A stretch of 64,000 nt of DNA, taken from positions 7,750,001 to 7,814,000 of the forward strand of contig NC_088319.1 in assembly GCF_910592395.1 (NCBI RefSeq), written 5' to 3'. The stretch is from Lineus longissimus. Taxonomy: Eukaryota > Nemertea > Pilidiophora > Heteronemertea > Lineidae. Below the pieces are notes generated by a model. That model worked only from the letters and a program-made list of their open reading frames with translations. It was not told where the DNA came from and searched no databases. This document shows positions 10,986-20,900 of the stretch, piece after piece; position 1 is the first letter of the stretch; each line of letters starts with the position of its first letter. Made by a program: the position numbers and the translations under genes.

Positions 10986-12377
10986 ATGTATTATCCAATA
11001 GCAAATCAACATAAAAGTAAATTCACCTATGACTTCTTTAATTTAGAAGTAACTGTTAATACTAATAACTTCTTCCGCCTACAAGAAACTAAGATAACAC
11101 CTGGGTTTTTGAGCCTGAAAAATAAGAAAGACTGTCTGCTACTGGAAAAGAATCCATTATCGTTTTACCAGAACCAATTTAACATGGCTGTTTGGTTTGC
11201 TACAACAGGTTGTGGTATTTCAATAGACGATCACTTGAATCACAGTGACCCATTGTTAAGGTCAATTTACAGGTTTCATGTTTACTATCAAATATTGAAG
11301 ATCATGAAGAATCTAGAGATACCAATTCCAGGTGAAAGTGATTTTAATGAGACAAACAATAACATTAACCGTAGGAAACTAGGAGGGTTATTGAGTGAAT
11401 TTGGTTTAAAAGACGAGTACGATTTCTCGGTGTTTGAAAATAACGGTGGTTGGAGATCATGGAGTGTACCGGATTACAACCCGAACATAACTGATCCCGG
11501 ATATTACATCAATGATTCTAAAATCAATTTCTTCCTCATGCAAGTTCATGAAAATAGAATGCCACCGATGTTCAGTAAAGACTGGGATGCTGGAATGGCT
11601 AATTTCAAATATCCAGATATTTTCATCAAGGATCATGTCAGGAGACACAAGAATGTATTTGATGTAATTACACAAAATGAATGTCAAACCTATCAACAAT
11701 TCATGATATTTAAATCAAATGGTTTCTCTAATCCTGGAATAGAGAGGTTAAATGATACAATAAGAACATATGTTTACTGTATTCTGGGTGCTCAGGCGTT
11801 GACCAGAACACCAATAATTGGAGTACCGGGTACAGAATTGGATGCACAGAAGGAATTTAACAAACTATTAAAGGATTCGATTAATCAACATCCTGATATT
11901 CCCACTTCAATTCAAAGATATCAAAAAGCAGTGAGTGACACTCATACAAGACTAGATTATGTAATAGCACCAGGATTGTATGTCATAGGTTCAAATATGG
12001 TACTCGTTATTGGTAAGCTGGATAACTACAATAATAACATTTTAATAGCGCCAAAAAATGCTAAACCCGGTAAGAATGACATTAACCACAAAAAGACCTT
12101 ACCACCACCACTGATGGAAGGAAATAGTTCTAAGAAAATAAGAGTTAAGAGTAGTGTTGGTACTGTCAAGTCGGACTTCGTCCTGAGAGCAAAGCTCGAG
12201 ACCAGTCATAAACCAAATAGTAATGTTGATACACCAAAAACAACTGAAACCTCAAAGAATACTCCTACTACTACTAAACTTGACACCAAAGTTGAGAAGG
12301 TGGATGATACTCATGAAACAATTAAATTCATGCTTTACTCAGTTGTTGGTACATTGATTGTTTTTATGGTTAGATAA
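10986..12377 (+). CDS. Polinton conserved protein, 463 aa, tail-anchored
   Basis: First gene inside the left TIR. I recognise the type as recurrent in Polintons (segments 'MAVWFATTGCGISIDDHL', 'RSIYRFHVYYQILK' and 'LNDTIRTYVYCILGAQALTR') but cannot assign a biochemical function. The first ~370 residues look globular. A hydrophilic Thr/Lys-rich linker then leads to one hydrophobic segment (about 447-462), ending in a single Arg, which suggests a C-terminal membrane anchor. A double-hairpin repeat is translated in frame in the linker at residues about 396-405 ('SDFVLRAKLE'). The next gene starts 10 bp downstream on the same strand. The first ATG is used; no earlier in-frame ATG is plausible. 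A virion or assembly role is inferred only from context. Confidence 0.8.
   Translation: MYYPIANQHKSKFTYDFFNLEVTVNTNNFFRLQETKITPGFLSLKNKKDCLLLEKNPLSFYQNQFNMAVWFATTGCGISIDDHLNHSDPLLRSIYRFHVYYQILKIMKNLEIPIPGESDFNETNNNINRRKLGGLLSEFGLKDEYDFSVFENNGGWRSWSVPDYNPNITDPGYYINDSKINFFLMQVHENRMPPMFSKDWDAGMANFKYPDIFIKDHVRRHKNVFDVITQNECQTYQQFMIFKSNGFSNPGIERLNDTIRTYVYCILGAQALTRTPIIGVPGTELDAQKEFNKLLKDSINQHPDIPTSIQRYQKAVSDTHTRLDYVIAPGLYVIGSNMVLVIGKLDNYNNNILIAPKNAKPGKNDINHKKTLPPPLMEGNSSKKIRVKSSVGTVKSDFVLRAKLETSHKPNSNVDTPKTTETSKNTPTTTKLDTKVEKVDDTHETIKFMLYSVVGTLIVFMVR
12171..12200 (+). repeat. Double-hairpin repeat in the 463-aa gene
   Basis: GGAC-TTC-GTCC, spacer TGA, GAGC-AAA-GCTC, then GAG. Read as 'SDFVLRAKLE', here called frame a, the frame starting at TCG. 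Confidence 0.9.
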
Positions 12378-12387
12378 ATAAGTAATT

Positions 12388-14058
12388 ATGGCTGAAGGAG
12401 GTGAAAATTATGAAATGGATGATTACGATTCACAATCATCATCATCATCATCAGGAACTTTTGAACAAATTCTAGAAATGAGAAAGGATGATTTAATTAA
12501 TCAATATTATCACGCAAGATACAACACAGGTGAAACCAATAGAACTTTTCAAGATGCCGGCACAACATACAACACAGGAGGTGAATATATCCAAATGGAT
12601 GAGATAGATCCTAATACAAGTGAAACCAATAGAACTTTTCAAGATGACGGCACAACATACAACACAGGAGGTGGAAATCTTTCTACTGAAACTTCATTCA
12701 CTACAACTCCAGAAAGGCCAGGCACAACATACAACACAGGAGGTGAAAATCTTACTGATGAAACTTCATTAAGTACACCTCCAGAAAGAGTAAGAGGTAT
12801 TGTCCCTGAATTGATGGAAAAGGAGTCATTTCTAGATGATAAAGAGGATAAACTTGATACAGCATTGAAAAAAAGTGGTAAATGGAAATATGACCCTAAC
12901 AAACTAAGTAAACTAGCAACACGTATTTATTTGCACAACGAGGAACCTTACTTCTTGCCTACAAAAGGAGAATTAGCAAACTTTACAGAACAACAAAAGA
13001 ACAATATGAATGAAATTCCTAATCCTAATGGAGGGAATGCCCTTATCATTCCTTTAATTAAATCAGATGGTAAATTCCTTTCTGAAGGCACATTAAAGAC
13101 TAAGTTTGGTACTAGATTTGCTAACATGATTAGAGGTATGATTGCACCTGACCCACCAGTAAGTCAACCTACATTAGTAACCCCTGAAACACAGGCAGTA
13201 ATTAATGAGGTATACAGTTCAAACCAACCAATAGATAAATTAATTGATTCTAATGATGATGAACTTAAAACACTGGGTTTTACTGAATCTGCCTTGAGAG
13301 AACTTAGAGGGTTAAAACAGGCTGGTGATGATCTAGCTGCAGTAAAGAGGGATAAGGACATGCAAATAGAAAGCCTAGAAGAAGAACTTAATAATTTAAC
13401 AAGAGACTATGTAAAGTCTGTAGAAGAAGATACTGAAGATAAAGGAGAGTTGAAAAAGCAAATAGATGAACTAAATGACAAATTGTATGAGGAACAGTCA
13501 AAGGTATGGAGGTTAGACAATGACAGGGAGTCACAAACTAGAAGAATTAAACGTTTAATTGTTGATGTTCTAAAGAAACCAGATTCAACTATTCCTCTGA
13601 AGGACAGAATAAAGTTACTTTTTAAGACGTATGGTGTAACCATTAGCGCCATAATAACAGCTGTTGTAATGACATTTACAACTCTAGGTCTTAGTATCAG
13701 TAGTGCTTTAAGTGGTGCCACTAAATCTGTAAAACCAACTCCAGGACCAGACCCAACTCCAGGACCTACACCAGAACCTGGACCAAAACCATCAATACCA
13801 GATAAAGTAAAAGAAGGTCTCAAGAAGTTTGCTGAATGGCTAAAAGAACTAGCCAAGAAATCAGCTGCGGCTTTACCGGGAATCATCGGTTCTATCGTAT
13901 CATTTCTCCTGAAAACAATTGGTGCAGTTGTTGGCTTTCTAGCTGAACATCTGATCATAGCAGATATTGCTATTGTGAGCTCCATAATTTATGGTTTAAT
14001 TGGGGGTGTTAAAGCCTTAAAATCACGTAAAACAGTAAAATCACGTAAAAGGTCTTAG
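12388..14058 (+). CDS. Polinton membrane protein with coiled coil, 556 aa
   Basis: Function unknown. The N-terminal ~130 residues are low-complexity with three copies of 'GTTYNTGG' and two of 'ETNRTFQD'. A mixed region follows, then a strongly charged coiled coil (about 310-395, 'ESLEEELNNLTRDYVKSVEE'). A hydrophobic segment spans about 415-440. A Pro/Gly hinge ('PTPGPDPTPGPTPEPGPKP') leads to an amphipathic Lys-rich helix ('KVKEGLKKFAEWLKELAKK') and a long hydrophobic stretch, with a basic C-terminus ('KSRKTVKSRKRS'). I recall similar C-terminal halves in invertebrate Polinton proteins. The layout would suit a membrane-remodelling or virion-membrane protein, but this is inference. It lies between two plus-strand genes in a probable co-directional block. 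Confidence 0.75.
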   Translation: MAEGGENYEMDDYDSQSSSSSSGTFEQILEMRKDDLINQYYHARYNTGETNRTFQDAGTTYNTGGEYIQMDEIDPNTSETNRTFQDDGTTYNTGGGNLSTETSFTTTPERPGTTYNTGGENLTDETSLSTPPERVRGIVPELMEKESFLDDKEDKLDTALKKSGKWKYDPNKLSKLATRIYLHNEEPYFLPTKGELANFTEQQKNNMNEIPNPNGGNALIIPLIKSDGKFLSEGTLKTKFGTRFANMIRGMIAPDPPVSQPTLVTPETQAVINEVYSSNQPIDKLIDSNDDELKTLGFTESALRELRGLKQAGDDLAAVKRDKDMQIESLEEELNNLTRDYVKSVEEDTEDKGELKKQIDELNDKLYEEQSKVWRLDNDRESQTRRIKRLIVDVLKKPDSTIPLKDRIKLLFKTYGVTISAIITAVVMTFTTLGLSISSALSGATKSVKPTPGPDPTPGPTPEPGPKPSIPDKVKEGLKKFAEWLKELAKKSAAALPGIIGSIVSFLLKTIGAVVGFLAEHLIIADIAIVSSIIYGLIGGVKALKSRKTVKSRKRS

Positions 14059-14105
14059 GTGACCTTCTATCAAAACAATGTTTAAAAAATAATTATTATG
14101 TAAAT

Positions 14106-15245
14106 ATGAATAAATACATCTCATTAAAAGACTATTATTCTAGTGAGTCGGACTTCGTCCTGAGAGCAGAGCTCGAGTGGAACAATGAGAATCTTAAAGG
14201 ATACATTCGTCCTAGGGTCATGGATAGAAATTTTAGTGAAGAAAATGTCAGCAAGAATTATGACAGTGGGAAATTTGATAAGCCTACTGAGACAATCAAA
14301 GTAGTCCTGCCAAGAATGAAAGAATATGACGTCAGTACCAACACTAATGCTCAATTCTGCCGTAATTGTAAAAGGTGGACACTTTTTGAGTATAAAAAAA
14401 ACTTGAATTCAGCAAGGTACGCAGCTAAAACTGTGAAGTATCAATTCTGCACCAATTGCAATTCGACTACTTACGACGATGATTTTAAAACTCTTGAGAT
14501 CAATATTGACAACAAGACACGTTACTTTGACAGTATTCTAAGGAAACTTGGATGGAGTCGGCTGTCCGAATCGGCAGTTAAGTATTTAAAGGACTTTGTG
14601 GAAGGGTATTTACAGTGCTACTTTTCAAGTCACAGAAAATGTCTTAGTAAGCAGAGATATGAAAGTACTCTTCAGTCAGCCCTAAAAATGGGTATTAACA
14701 CTCTCCCCTCTAAGTTATGTAACCAAGGGTTACATGGTGAAGCCATGCTTTTTAAATTTCACTGTGGGGAATATGATTGGTTTCTTGCCATTGAATTTAT
14801 TAACAAGGCAATTGGTAAACCGCAATTAACCGATGAGAATATCACTGACCTTAGACTAGTGTACTATGCTTTCCTTAGATTTCTGCATTACTGTGGTGTC
14901 AAGGTCACCATTAACTACAAGGTATTTTTACACCAAGCCTTTAAAACGCTGAAAATTGATTATGTAATATTTACACCTTTTTTAACCAACAAGGAGCGAG
15001 TAAATGATTTGGAGAGATTATGGTATGATTTCACTCAAAGTATTTTCTTCCAGAATTACAAGGTTGAGAAGGAATATGACCAGGATATTGACAAGCAGTT
15101 TGACGTTTTACTGAGTGCCAGTGCAGGTCGAGACATTAACTGCATCAGTAATATTAAGTTTACACCAGCCGGACTTCGTCCTGAGAGCACAGCTCGAGCC
15201 GGACTTCGTCCTGAGAGCACAGCTCGAGCCGGACTTCGTCCTTAG
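14106..15245 (+). CDS. Polinton zinc-ribbon protein of unknown function, 379 aa
   Basis: Near residues 84-120 there is a CxxC...CxxC pair ('FCRNCKRW' and 'FCTNCNSTT') spaced like a zinc ribbon. A helical-looking region follows ('RYFDSILRKLGWSRLSESAVKYLK', 'LVYYAFLRFLHYCGVKV'). A zinc ribbon followed by helical domains recalls TFIIB-like transcription factors, but I see no diagnostic motif and do not assign one. A double-hairpin repeat is translated at residues 15-24. The C-terminus consists of two full copies plus part of a third, giving 'AGLRPESTAR' repeats. The stop codon is created inside the third copy, where CCTGAG has become CCTTAG. AATAAA at 15274-15279 is a likely polyadenylation signal. 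Confidence 0.7.
   Translation: MNKYISLKDYYSSESDFVLRAELEWNNENLKGYIRPRVMDRNFSEENVSKNYDSGKFDKPTETIKVVLPRMKEYDVSTNTNAQFCRNCKRWTLFEYKKNLNSARYAAKTVKYQFCTNCNSTTYDDDFKTLEINIDNKTRYFDSILRKLGWSRLSESAVKYLKDFVEGYLQCYFSSHRKCLSKQRYESTLQSALKMGINTLPSKLCNQGLHGEAMLFKFHCGEYDWFLAIEFINKAIGKPQLTDENITDLRLVYYAFLRFLHYCGVKVTINYKVFLHQAFKTLKIDYVIFTPFLTNKERVNDLERLWYDFTQSIFFQNYKVEKEYDQDIDKQFDVLLSASAGRDINCISNIKFTPAGLRPESTARAGLRPESTARAGLRP
14148..14177 (+). repeat. Double-hairpin repeat near the 379-aa N-terminus
   Basis: GGAC-TTC-GTCC, TGA, GAGC-AGA-GCTC. Translated in frame a as 'SDFVLRAELE'. Confidence 0.9.
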
Positions 15246-15258
15246 AGCATAGCTCGAG
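15169..15258 (+). repeat. Three tandem 30-bp double-hairpin repeats
   Basis: Three head-to-tail units form the 3' end of the 379-aa gene, read in frame b ('GLRPESTAR'). Unit three carries T for G in the spacer (CCTTAG), which makes the stop codon of the gene. Confidence 0.95.
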
Positions 15259-15402
15259 CTAGTGTTAAGATGCAATAAAGTTGTGAAAACAGCATTTTGC
15301 ACTTAACAGTCATTTTTCCATAATTTTAAATGAATAATCAGCAAATGAATAGTCAGACATCTGCAGTGATTGAACAACAGATGAAACAGATTGGTGTTAT
15401 GA

Positions 15403-15423
15403 GTCCTGAGAGCTTAGCTCGAG
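15403..15423 (+). repeat. Partial double-hairpin repeat (right half)
   Basis: Only GTCC, TGA and the GAGC-TTA-GCTC hairpin remain. Read in frame b as 'SPESLAR'. Confidence 0.75.
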
Positions 15424-15609
15424 TTGGGGCTTCTAACCAACAGAACACTGGTAGTTACCAACAAAACAGAACTAACTTTCAACAGAACTGCTCTACAAAT
15501 CAACAAGTTTCAAACAAGCAGTTGAATAGTTCCAATTTTGTTAATCCTAGTCAAGGAATAGTTAATCCCAGTCAAGGAATAGTCAATTCTAGTTGCCAAC
15601 TAGGCTCAA

Positions 15610-15639
15610 CTCGAGCTACGCTCTCAGGACAAAGTCCGA
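15610..15639 (-). repeat. Double-hairpin repeat, inverted
   Basis: On the plus strand: GAGC-TAC-GCTC, TCA, GGAC-AAA-GTCC. The host gene reads it in frame f as 'RATLSGQSP'. Confidence 0.9.
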
Positions 15640-16195
15640 CTAGCAATCAACAAAATTTGAACTATTTGACTGATAGTGGCCTTTAAGCCAAACAAGACTT
15701 AGAGATTCTAGTTGCAACTGGTAAAAGCAAGGATTTCCTTAATAAACAAATAACTTTTAATGACTTAGATAATATGACTGAAAAAGAAATCTTAAAACAC
15801 CATAGAATGTATGAAACAAAGATGGCTGCCAGACTTAATGATTCTTTGGGTAAGACAGTAATTAAAGCTTACACTAAATTATCAAGGTGGTTATTACCAA
15901 TAGATGATGAAGATAATCTTTACCATGATCTTAGAAATGATTATTTGATAACTATCGAGTTGGATAAATGGCTTGGATGGTTGAGTTTGAGAATGGGACC
16001 ATTAACTGCACTTGCCTCAACAACACTTATTACTTTAGGTCATTGTCATGAGGAATCATCTATGAATACATCGAGTATGACTGCATCAAATATGAATACA
16101 CCAAATATGACTGTCTCTGAATGTGACAAATCAATAGATGAAAGTCTAGATATCACAGGTAGTGATGATAAAGAAGACTAAATTAACCTGGTTAT

Positions 16196-16288
16196 GAGAA
16201 CATAGTTCGAATTAAATTCGGCCAAGATAAATGGAACTTGAAACTGTAACTGATACTACTCGAGCTATGCTCTCAGGACAAAGTCCGA
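16196..16288 (-). repeat. Half and full double-hairpin repeats around a gene start
   Basis: A single GAAC-ATA-GTTC hairpin at 16196-16210 lies upstream of the ATG at 16231. A full inverted unit at 16259-16288 is translated as 'RAMLSGQSP' at residues 11-19 of the 198-aa protein. Confidence 0.8.
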
Positions 16289-16827
16289 CTAAAGTTTCAG
16301 TGTCTAAGAAACCTCGATCAGAGAAACAATTAGCATGGTCTAGAGAACTGGGTAGAAGATCTAAGGAATTTAAGAGGATAAAAAAGGATAAGACGACATT
16401 TAAAGTACAGGACTCCTCACCAAACAACAGAGTTGTGGAAAAGGAGGAAGAAGAAGTAGAGGAAGAAGAACCACAATCTCAAAATACTGATGTATCACTG
16501 CGTGAATCTAGTAGTAATACTTATGTCTATGTACTAGGTTTAGGTGCAATTATTTTAGCATCATTTATCATGTTTAAGAAACTTACTAAAAAAGTAAGTA
16601 AAGAGCAGCGATCAGGCTTGAATCGAACTTTGTTCTCTGGACGTAGTCCTAATCGAACTTTGTTCTCTGGACGTAGTCCTAATCGAGCTATGCTCTCTGG
16701 ACAAAGTCCGAATGAAGCAGTCATGAAGGGATCAATCGAGCTATGCTCTCAGGACGAAGTCCGACTTAACCCTCTTGTTAAACCTGTAGTTAAAGAGAAG
16801 AAATGTACTATTCATTTAATGGAATGA
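16231..16827 (+). CDS. Polinton small transmembrane protein, 198 aa
   Basis: Basic segment 'LAWSRELGRRSKEFKRIKK' (residues 34-52), an acidic Glu run (71-80), one transmembrane segment (about 98-115, 'VYVLGLGAIILASFIMF') and a basic stop-transfer 'KKLTKK'. The basic segment resembles one I have seen in other Polinton proteins, with no known function. The part after the membrane is built largely of hairpin repeats: three tandem units read as 'NRTLFSGRSP'/'NRAMLSGQSP' and one further unit in a different frame as 'IELCSQDEVRL'. Convergent with the minus-strand gene at 16931; the 100-bp gap is filled with the same repeats. A role as a small virion membrane protein is possible but unproven. Confidence 0.7.
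   Translation: MELETVTDTTRAMLSGQSPTKVSVSKKPRSEKQLAWSRELGRRSKEFKRIKKDKTTFKVQDSSPNNRVVEKEEEEVEEEEPQSQNTDVSLRESSSNTYVYVLGLGAIILASFIMFKKLTKKVSKEQRSGLNRTLFSGRSPNRTLFSGRSPNRAMLSGQSPNEAVMKGSIELCSQDEVRLNPLVKPVVKEKKCTIHLME
16623..16764 (-). repeat. Four double-hairpin repeats in the 198-aa gene
   Basis: Three tandem 30-bp units (16623-16710) and one more (16735-16764). The first two have GAAC-TTT-GTTC with GGAC-GTA-GTCC; the third has GAGC-TAT-GCTC with GGAC-AAA-GTCC. Both arms of the first stem changed together (GAGC/GCTC to GAAC/GTTC), i.e. compensatory change. Confidence 0.95.
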
Positions 16828-16840
16828 TCTCATCAGGTGG

Positions 16841-16960
16841 TCAAGCTTTGCTCTCTGGACTTTGTCCTAGTCCGACTTCGTCTTGAGAGCTCTGCTCGAG
16901 TCGAACTTTGTTCTCTGGACCTTGTCTCAGTCAGACTTCGTCTTGAGAGCAAAGCTCGAT
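16841..16960. repeat. Four double-hairpin repeats between convergent genes
   Basis: Alternating orientations: AGC-TTT-GCT + GGAC-TTT-GTCC; GAC-TTC-GTC + GAGC-TCT-GCTC; GAAC-TTT-GTTC + GGAC-CTT-GTCT; GAC-TTC-GTC + GAGC-AAA-GCTC. The last unit encodes the C-terminus 'IELCSQDEV' of the minus-strand 316-aa gene. The position between two 3' ends suggests a transcription-end role. Confidence 0.9.
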
Positions 16961-17881
16961 TCTTAACTCTAAAGAAACCTCTGTTCCTCTGAAATTAACT
17001 AGCTTACCATTCTCATCAGTGATTTCGAATTTTATGTGATTAGTACACTTATTTATCGTTTTCTTACAATTCGGTTCGTATCGCTGCATTTTTATTTGGT
17101 CACCATCTTCTACAGGTATGATGCAGAAAATGTTAGATGGTTTATTGTTGTAAAGGGTCTTAGCTTTGTCAACCAAATTAGCTTGCAGGAATAGATATTT
17201 CCTGTAAAAGTTGAGTGGTCTTGTGGAGTAGTATTTTCCTTTCTTGGTGAATTTAGTTTGCTTAAAGCCAAACCACTCATTCACCACTGTGAGCTGTTTT
17301 TCTATCACCTCTCTTATGGTTTTGCTTATTTGAAAACCTTCTGTGTTTCTCTCAATCTTGATTTTTTCATTTTTATCTAACTTGTCTACTTTCAGAGGGT
17401 ACTCTTTATCCTCTGTAAGTTCAAGGGTTATGTAATTATTGTTATCACAGTAAATTTTCACATGGCTTATTCCAATTTCTTTTATGTATTTTTGCCATAC
17501 CTCACAAAACTCACTTAAACTAAAATGTCGAGAGTATGGAAATGTGTATTGAGTAATGGTGTCTTTAGTTGTGGTAGAATCATTTTCCAAATGCCGTTCG
17601 CAAATTTTCATGACTTCCTTTTCAAGTGTATCTGTTTCAAGTCCAGGAGCAAATAATGTCCTACACCATAATTTTTTATCTAAGGGCTCATGTTTTGTAA
17701 TTCTGGTTATTTCGACTAGAAATGAGAAAATCCTTACTCCCTCTGGTAGAAAATCACCTGTCCACCATGAATTGTAAAAGGTTATCGATTTCAAAGTAAT
17801 GGATTTTATGTCTAATTGGTCTGTTAAGTAGTACTCAAATTTGGCTTCATTACATTCTTGTTCATTGATTATGAAGTCCAT
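16931..17881 (-). CDS. Minor-capsid-like Polinton protein, 316 aa
   Basis: The C-terminal segment 'FEITDENGKLVNFRGTEVSL' has the pattern of a final jelly-roll strand pair (x-x-D-x-x-G-x-x-x-x-F-x-G). The 255-aa protein at 26386-27153 ends the same way ('IRLTDEKGEIIDLNGHNVQ'). In Polintons this pattern is associated with the penton/minor capsid proteins. I infer a second minor capsid or fibre-like virion protein; the N-terminal ~230 residues are not recognisable. The last nine residues come from a double-hairpin repeat. It is divergent from polymerase B, with 56 bp between the start codons, so a shared AT-rich promoter is likely. Confidence 0.55.
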   Translation of the reverse strand: MDFIINEQECNEAKFEYYLTDQLDIKSITLKSITFYNSWWTGDFLPEGVRIFSFLVEITRITKHEPLDKKLWCRTLFAPGLETDTLEKEVMKICERHLENDSTTTKDTITQYTFPYSRHFSLSEFCEVWQKYIKEIGISHVKIYCDNNNYITLELTEDKEYPLKVDKLDKNEKIKIERNTEGFQISKTIREVIEKQLTVVNEWFGFKQTKFTKKGKYYSTRPLNFYRKYLFLQANLVDKAKTLYNNKPSNIFCIIPVEDGDQIKMQRYEPNCKKTINKCTNHIKFEITDENGKLVNFRGTEVSLELRIELCSQDEV

Positions 17882-17937
17882 TTCTATTTAATTCAAGATA
17901 TTTATTGAATTTAATAAATTTTAATCTAATAAATAGA

Positions 17938-20900
17938 ATGACTGATAAGAATCAGAAAATACTTTGCACTACATGTGACAAGTACATATCCTACAATAAT
18001 ATGGCTATTCACAGGAGAACCAAAGGTCACTTAAGTAAATTAAATCCGGATTATGTGCCTCTTGCTCAACCCCGAGCCCCATCACTGATCCCTAAAACTA
18101 TGGATAAGAAACTTGCATTTGAGGAAAATGAGCTAGATGGCATAAAGAAAGTGAGTGGAATAGAAATAGTAAAACAATTTGGCAAGCCTGTAGTCACCAT
18201 TAGTTTGAAGATTGACAGAGAAGCTAAACAAGTGTATGAATACAGAGATAAATTAGAGGAGGTATTATTTCAACTCAATGATTACCATCACAAAATTAGC
18301 ATATCAGTATTTGCTCAGTTTGATCGTCAGGGTGAAAGTGTAACACACCCCATACAGTCTCCAATGGAAAGCATAATTTCAAGGAACCAGGCAATTTATG
18401 CCATAACCAACCAGTTAAACTACATTAAGACACAGATTGAGGAAAGGTACTTTCAAGGGTCTGGACTTACTTTAAATAAAATAGAGTCTTGTAACATGAC
18501 CATCTGTTCTTACAAGAGGTGTAAAGGTGGTCATTACACTAAATTACCATTTAAAACAAAAGCAGTAATAAATGTGGAATCAAATGACAATAAATGTTTT
18601 CTCTGGTCTTTATTGGCCGCTAAATATCTGAAAGAAAATCCAGAGACGGACTTTGTCCTGAGAGCAGAGCTCGAGAGTACATTCAATATCACTACCGATA
18701 TGCTAGAAATGACTTCGTCACGAGAACAGAGTTCGAAAACTACTGATATCAAAATCAAATCATTTCCTGTATGTATTCAAAAGGATATCCCTAAGATAGA
18801 GAGTGATAATAATCTCAAAATTAATGTGTTCAAGTTAGAGAACGAATCGGCTAAGAGCACATGTGAGGCAAAACTAGAACCTCTCTACCTGTCCAAGAAT
18901 TATGATGATGATGATGTCATCGATCTGTTGTATTTCAAGGACCATTTCATGTCCATAAGAGACATCAATCTTTTCTTCAGGACACTAGCTCATAGAGTGT
19001 ATCTTTGCAGGAGATGCATGAATTACTTTTACAGGAAGTCAACACTAGATAAACATAAAAAGAAATGTGGAGAACACGATTACTGTAAGATTACTTTGCC
19101 TCCACCTAACAGTAAATGGTCACAAATTAAATTTGAAAAACACTCATTCAAAAATAGAGTTCCGTTTGTGATCTATGCTGATTTCGAAGCGATAAGCGAA
19201 CCTTGTTCTTCTGCCGAAGGCAACATACCAGTAGTATCAGTAGAGCCACCTATGATGAAAGAACCGAGTTCAAAGAAACTTTTTAAACAAAATGCATCAG
19301 CTGTTGGTGTTTATGTTCACTCAGACTACACATACCTTTACAGTAGCCAGTATGTGTCTCACAGGGGTGCTGATGTTGTAGATGTGTTCTGTAATTGGTT
19401 AATCAGGATGGAAGAACAATTCTCTAATTTATTGAACTGTAACTTTCCTCTAACAATGACAGATGAAGACTCGAGCTCTGCTCTCAGGACGAAGTCCGAC
19501 TGGCATAAATATCAATTAGAAACACATTGTTACTATTGTAATCAACCTTTGGGATATGACAAGGTCAAGGATCATGATCACTACTGTGGTAGATATCGAG
19601 GTGCTGCTCACAACTCGTGTAATTTGAATGAAAAGAAAGCTATGTTTGTTCCAGTGTTTTTTCACAATCTCAGTAATTACGATTCTCACTTATTTATTAA
19701 AGAATTAATGAATAAGCTACCGAAGTACAAGAAACTGAAAATACTTGCCAAAACATCAGAGGAATACATCTCATTTCAGTTCGGTTGTTTCAGGTTTTTG
19801 GACTCGTACAGATTCCTGCAGTCCAGTTTAGACAACATAACCAAATCAATGTTGGATGATGATTTTAAAATTACCAGACAGCTGTTCCCAAATACCACTG
19901 ACTTTAAGCTATTGAGGAAGAAGGGTTCAGTACCTTACTCTTTTTACACATCACATGAAAGCTACAATGTTACTTACCTAGAAAAGTCTATGTTTTTTGA
20001 CGAATTGAAAAATGAAATGGCACCTGATTCTGCCTATGATGAGGCTAAGGTAATATGGGATCATTTCAAGATCAGGAATCACGGTGAGTTCATTGACCTC
20101 TACCTCAAAACTGATGTGATCCTTTTAGCTGATTTATTTGAGAAATTCAGGGATGTCAATTTGAACTACTTTCAGATAGATCCATGTCACTGTTACTCGG
20201 CACCAGGCCTAACCTGGCAAGCTGGTTTGAAGTACACAGGAATAAACCTAGAACTACTGACTGATACCAACATCTTACTTACTTTTGAGAAAGCAATACG
20301 AGGTGGAATTTCGGGTGTTATGGGAACAAGACATGTCAAGGCAGATGAACACCACAAACTACTCTACGTAGACGCAAATAATCTCTACGGCTGGTCCATG
20401 ATGGAACCTCAACCCTATGGTAGTTTTGAAATGATAGATATTGATCCACTCGAGCTATGCTCTCAGGACAAAGCTCGACTAGGACAAAGTCCAGAGAACA
20501 AGGTTCGACTTAACATGAATGTTATCAGTAAAGAGCAGATTATGGCAATTCCAAGTGATAGTGAAGTAGGCTACTTCTTAGAGGTGGATTTGGAGTATCC
20601 AGGAAATATTAAATTTAAGTCAAGGAACTTTCCATTCTGTCCCGAATCTCTCTTTATTGAAGATGATGAATTAAGTCCTTACCAGAGAGAGTTACTGGGT
20701 GATGATAAAAGATCAAATGTAGAGAAACTAATACTAACACAAAAGGATAAAACTAATTACATAGTGCATTACAGAATGCTACAATTTTACCTAAAGCACG
20801 GAATGGTACTTAAGAGGGTTCATTCAGTGATAAGCTTTAAACAATCAAAGTGGTTAGCACCATACATTGATTTTAACACTAAAAGACGTATGGATTCTAA

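Larger units (their letters stand above)
15330..16181 (+). pseudogene. Polinton Gln/Asn-rich gene split by an in-frame TAA
   Basis: Two open stretches in the same frame, 15330-15686 (118 aa) and the part after TAA (15684-15686) to 16181. The first half is Gln/Asn-rich ('NNQQMNSQTS', 'SYQQNRTNFQQN') and includes two copies of 'VNPSQGI'. The second half starts with a helical region, then 'HHRMYETKMAARLNDSL', then a Met/Ser/Thr-rich tail. Between the TAA and the next ATG (15774) the frame is open for 29 codons and looks coding. The simplest reading is one gene interrupted by a recent nonsense mutation. Readthrough or a real second gene starting at 15774 are alternatives. Two hairpin repeats are translated in the first half ('SPESLARV', 'TRATLSGQSPT'). 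Function unknown. Confidence 0.6.

Noticed and set aside
13407-13985. 192-aa ORF antisense to the 556-aa Polinton gene
   Set aside because: Shadow of the repetitive and hydrophobic sense gene; no start context or motif of its own.
15774-16181. Independent 135-aa gene starting at 15774
   Set aside because: The frame upstream of this ATG is open back to the TAA and continues the 118-aa ORF, so a broken single gene is simpler. Kept as an alternative only.
17905-17937. PolB start upstream of 17938
   Set aside because: Upstream codons are AT-rich leader without ATG; ATG at 17938 directly precedes the first zinc finger.
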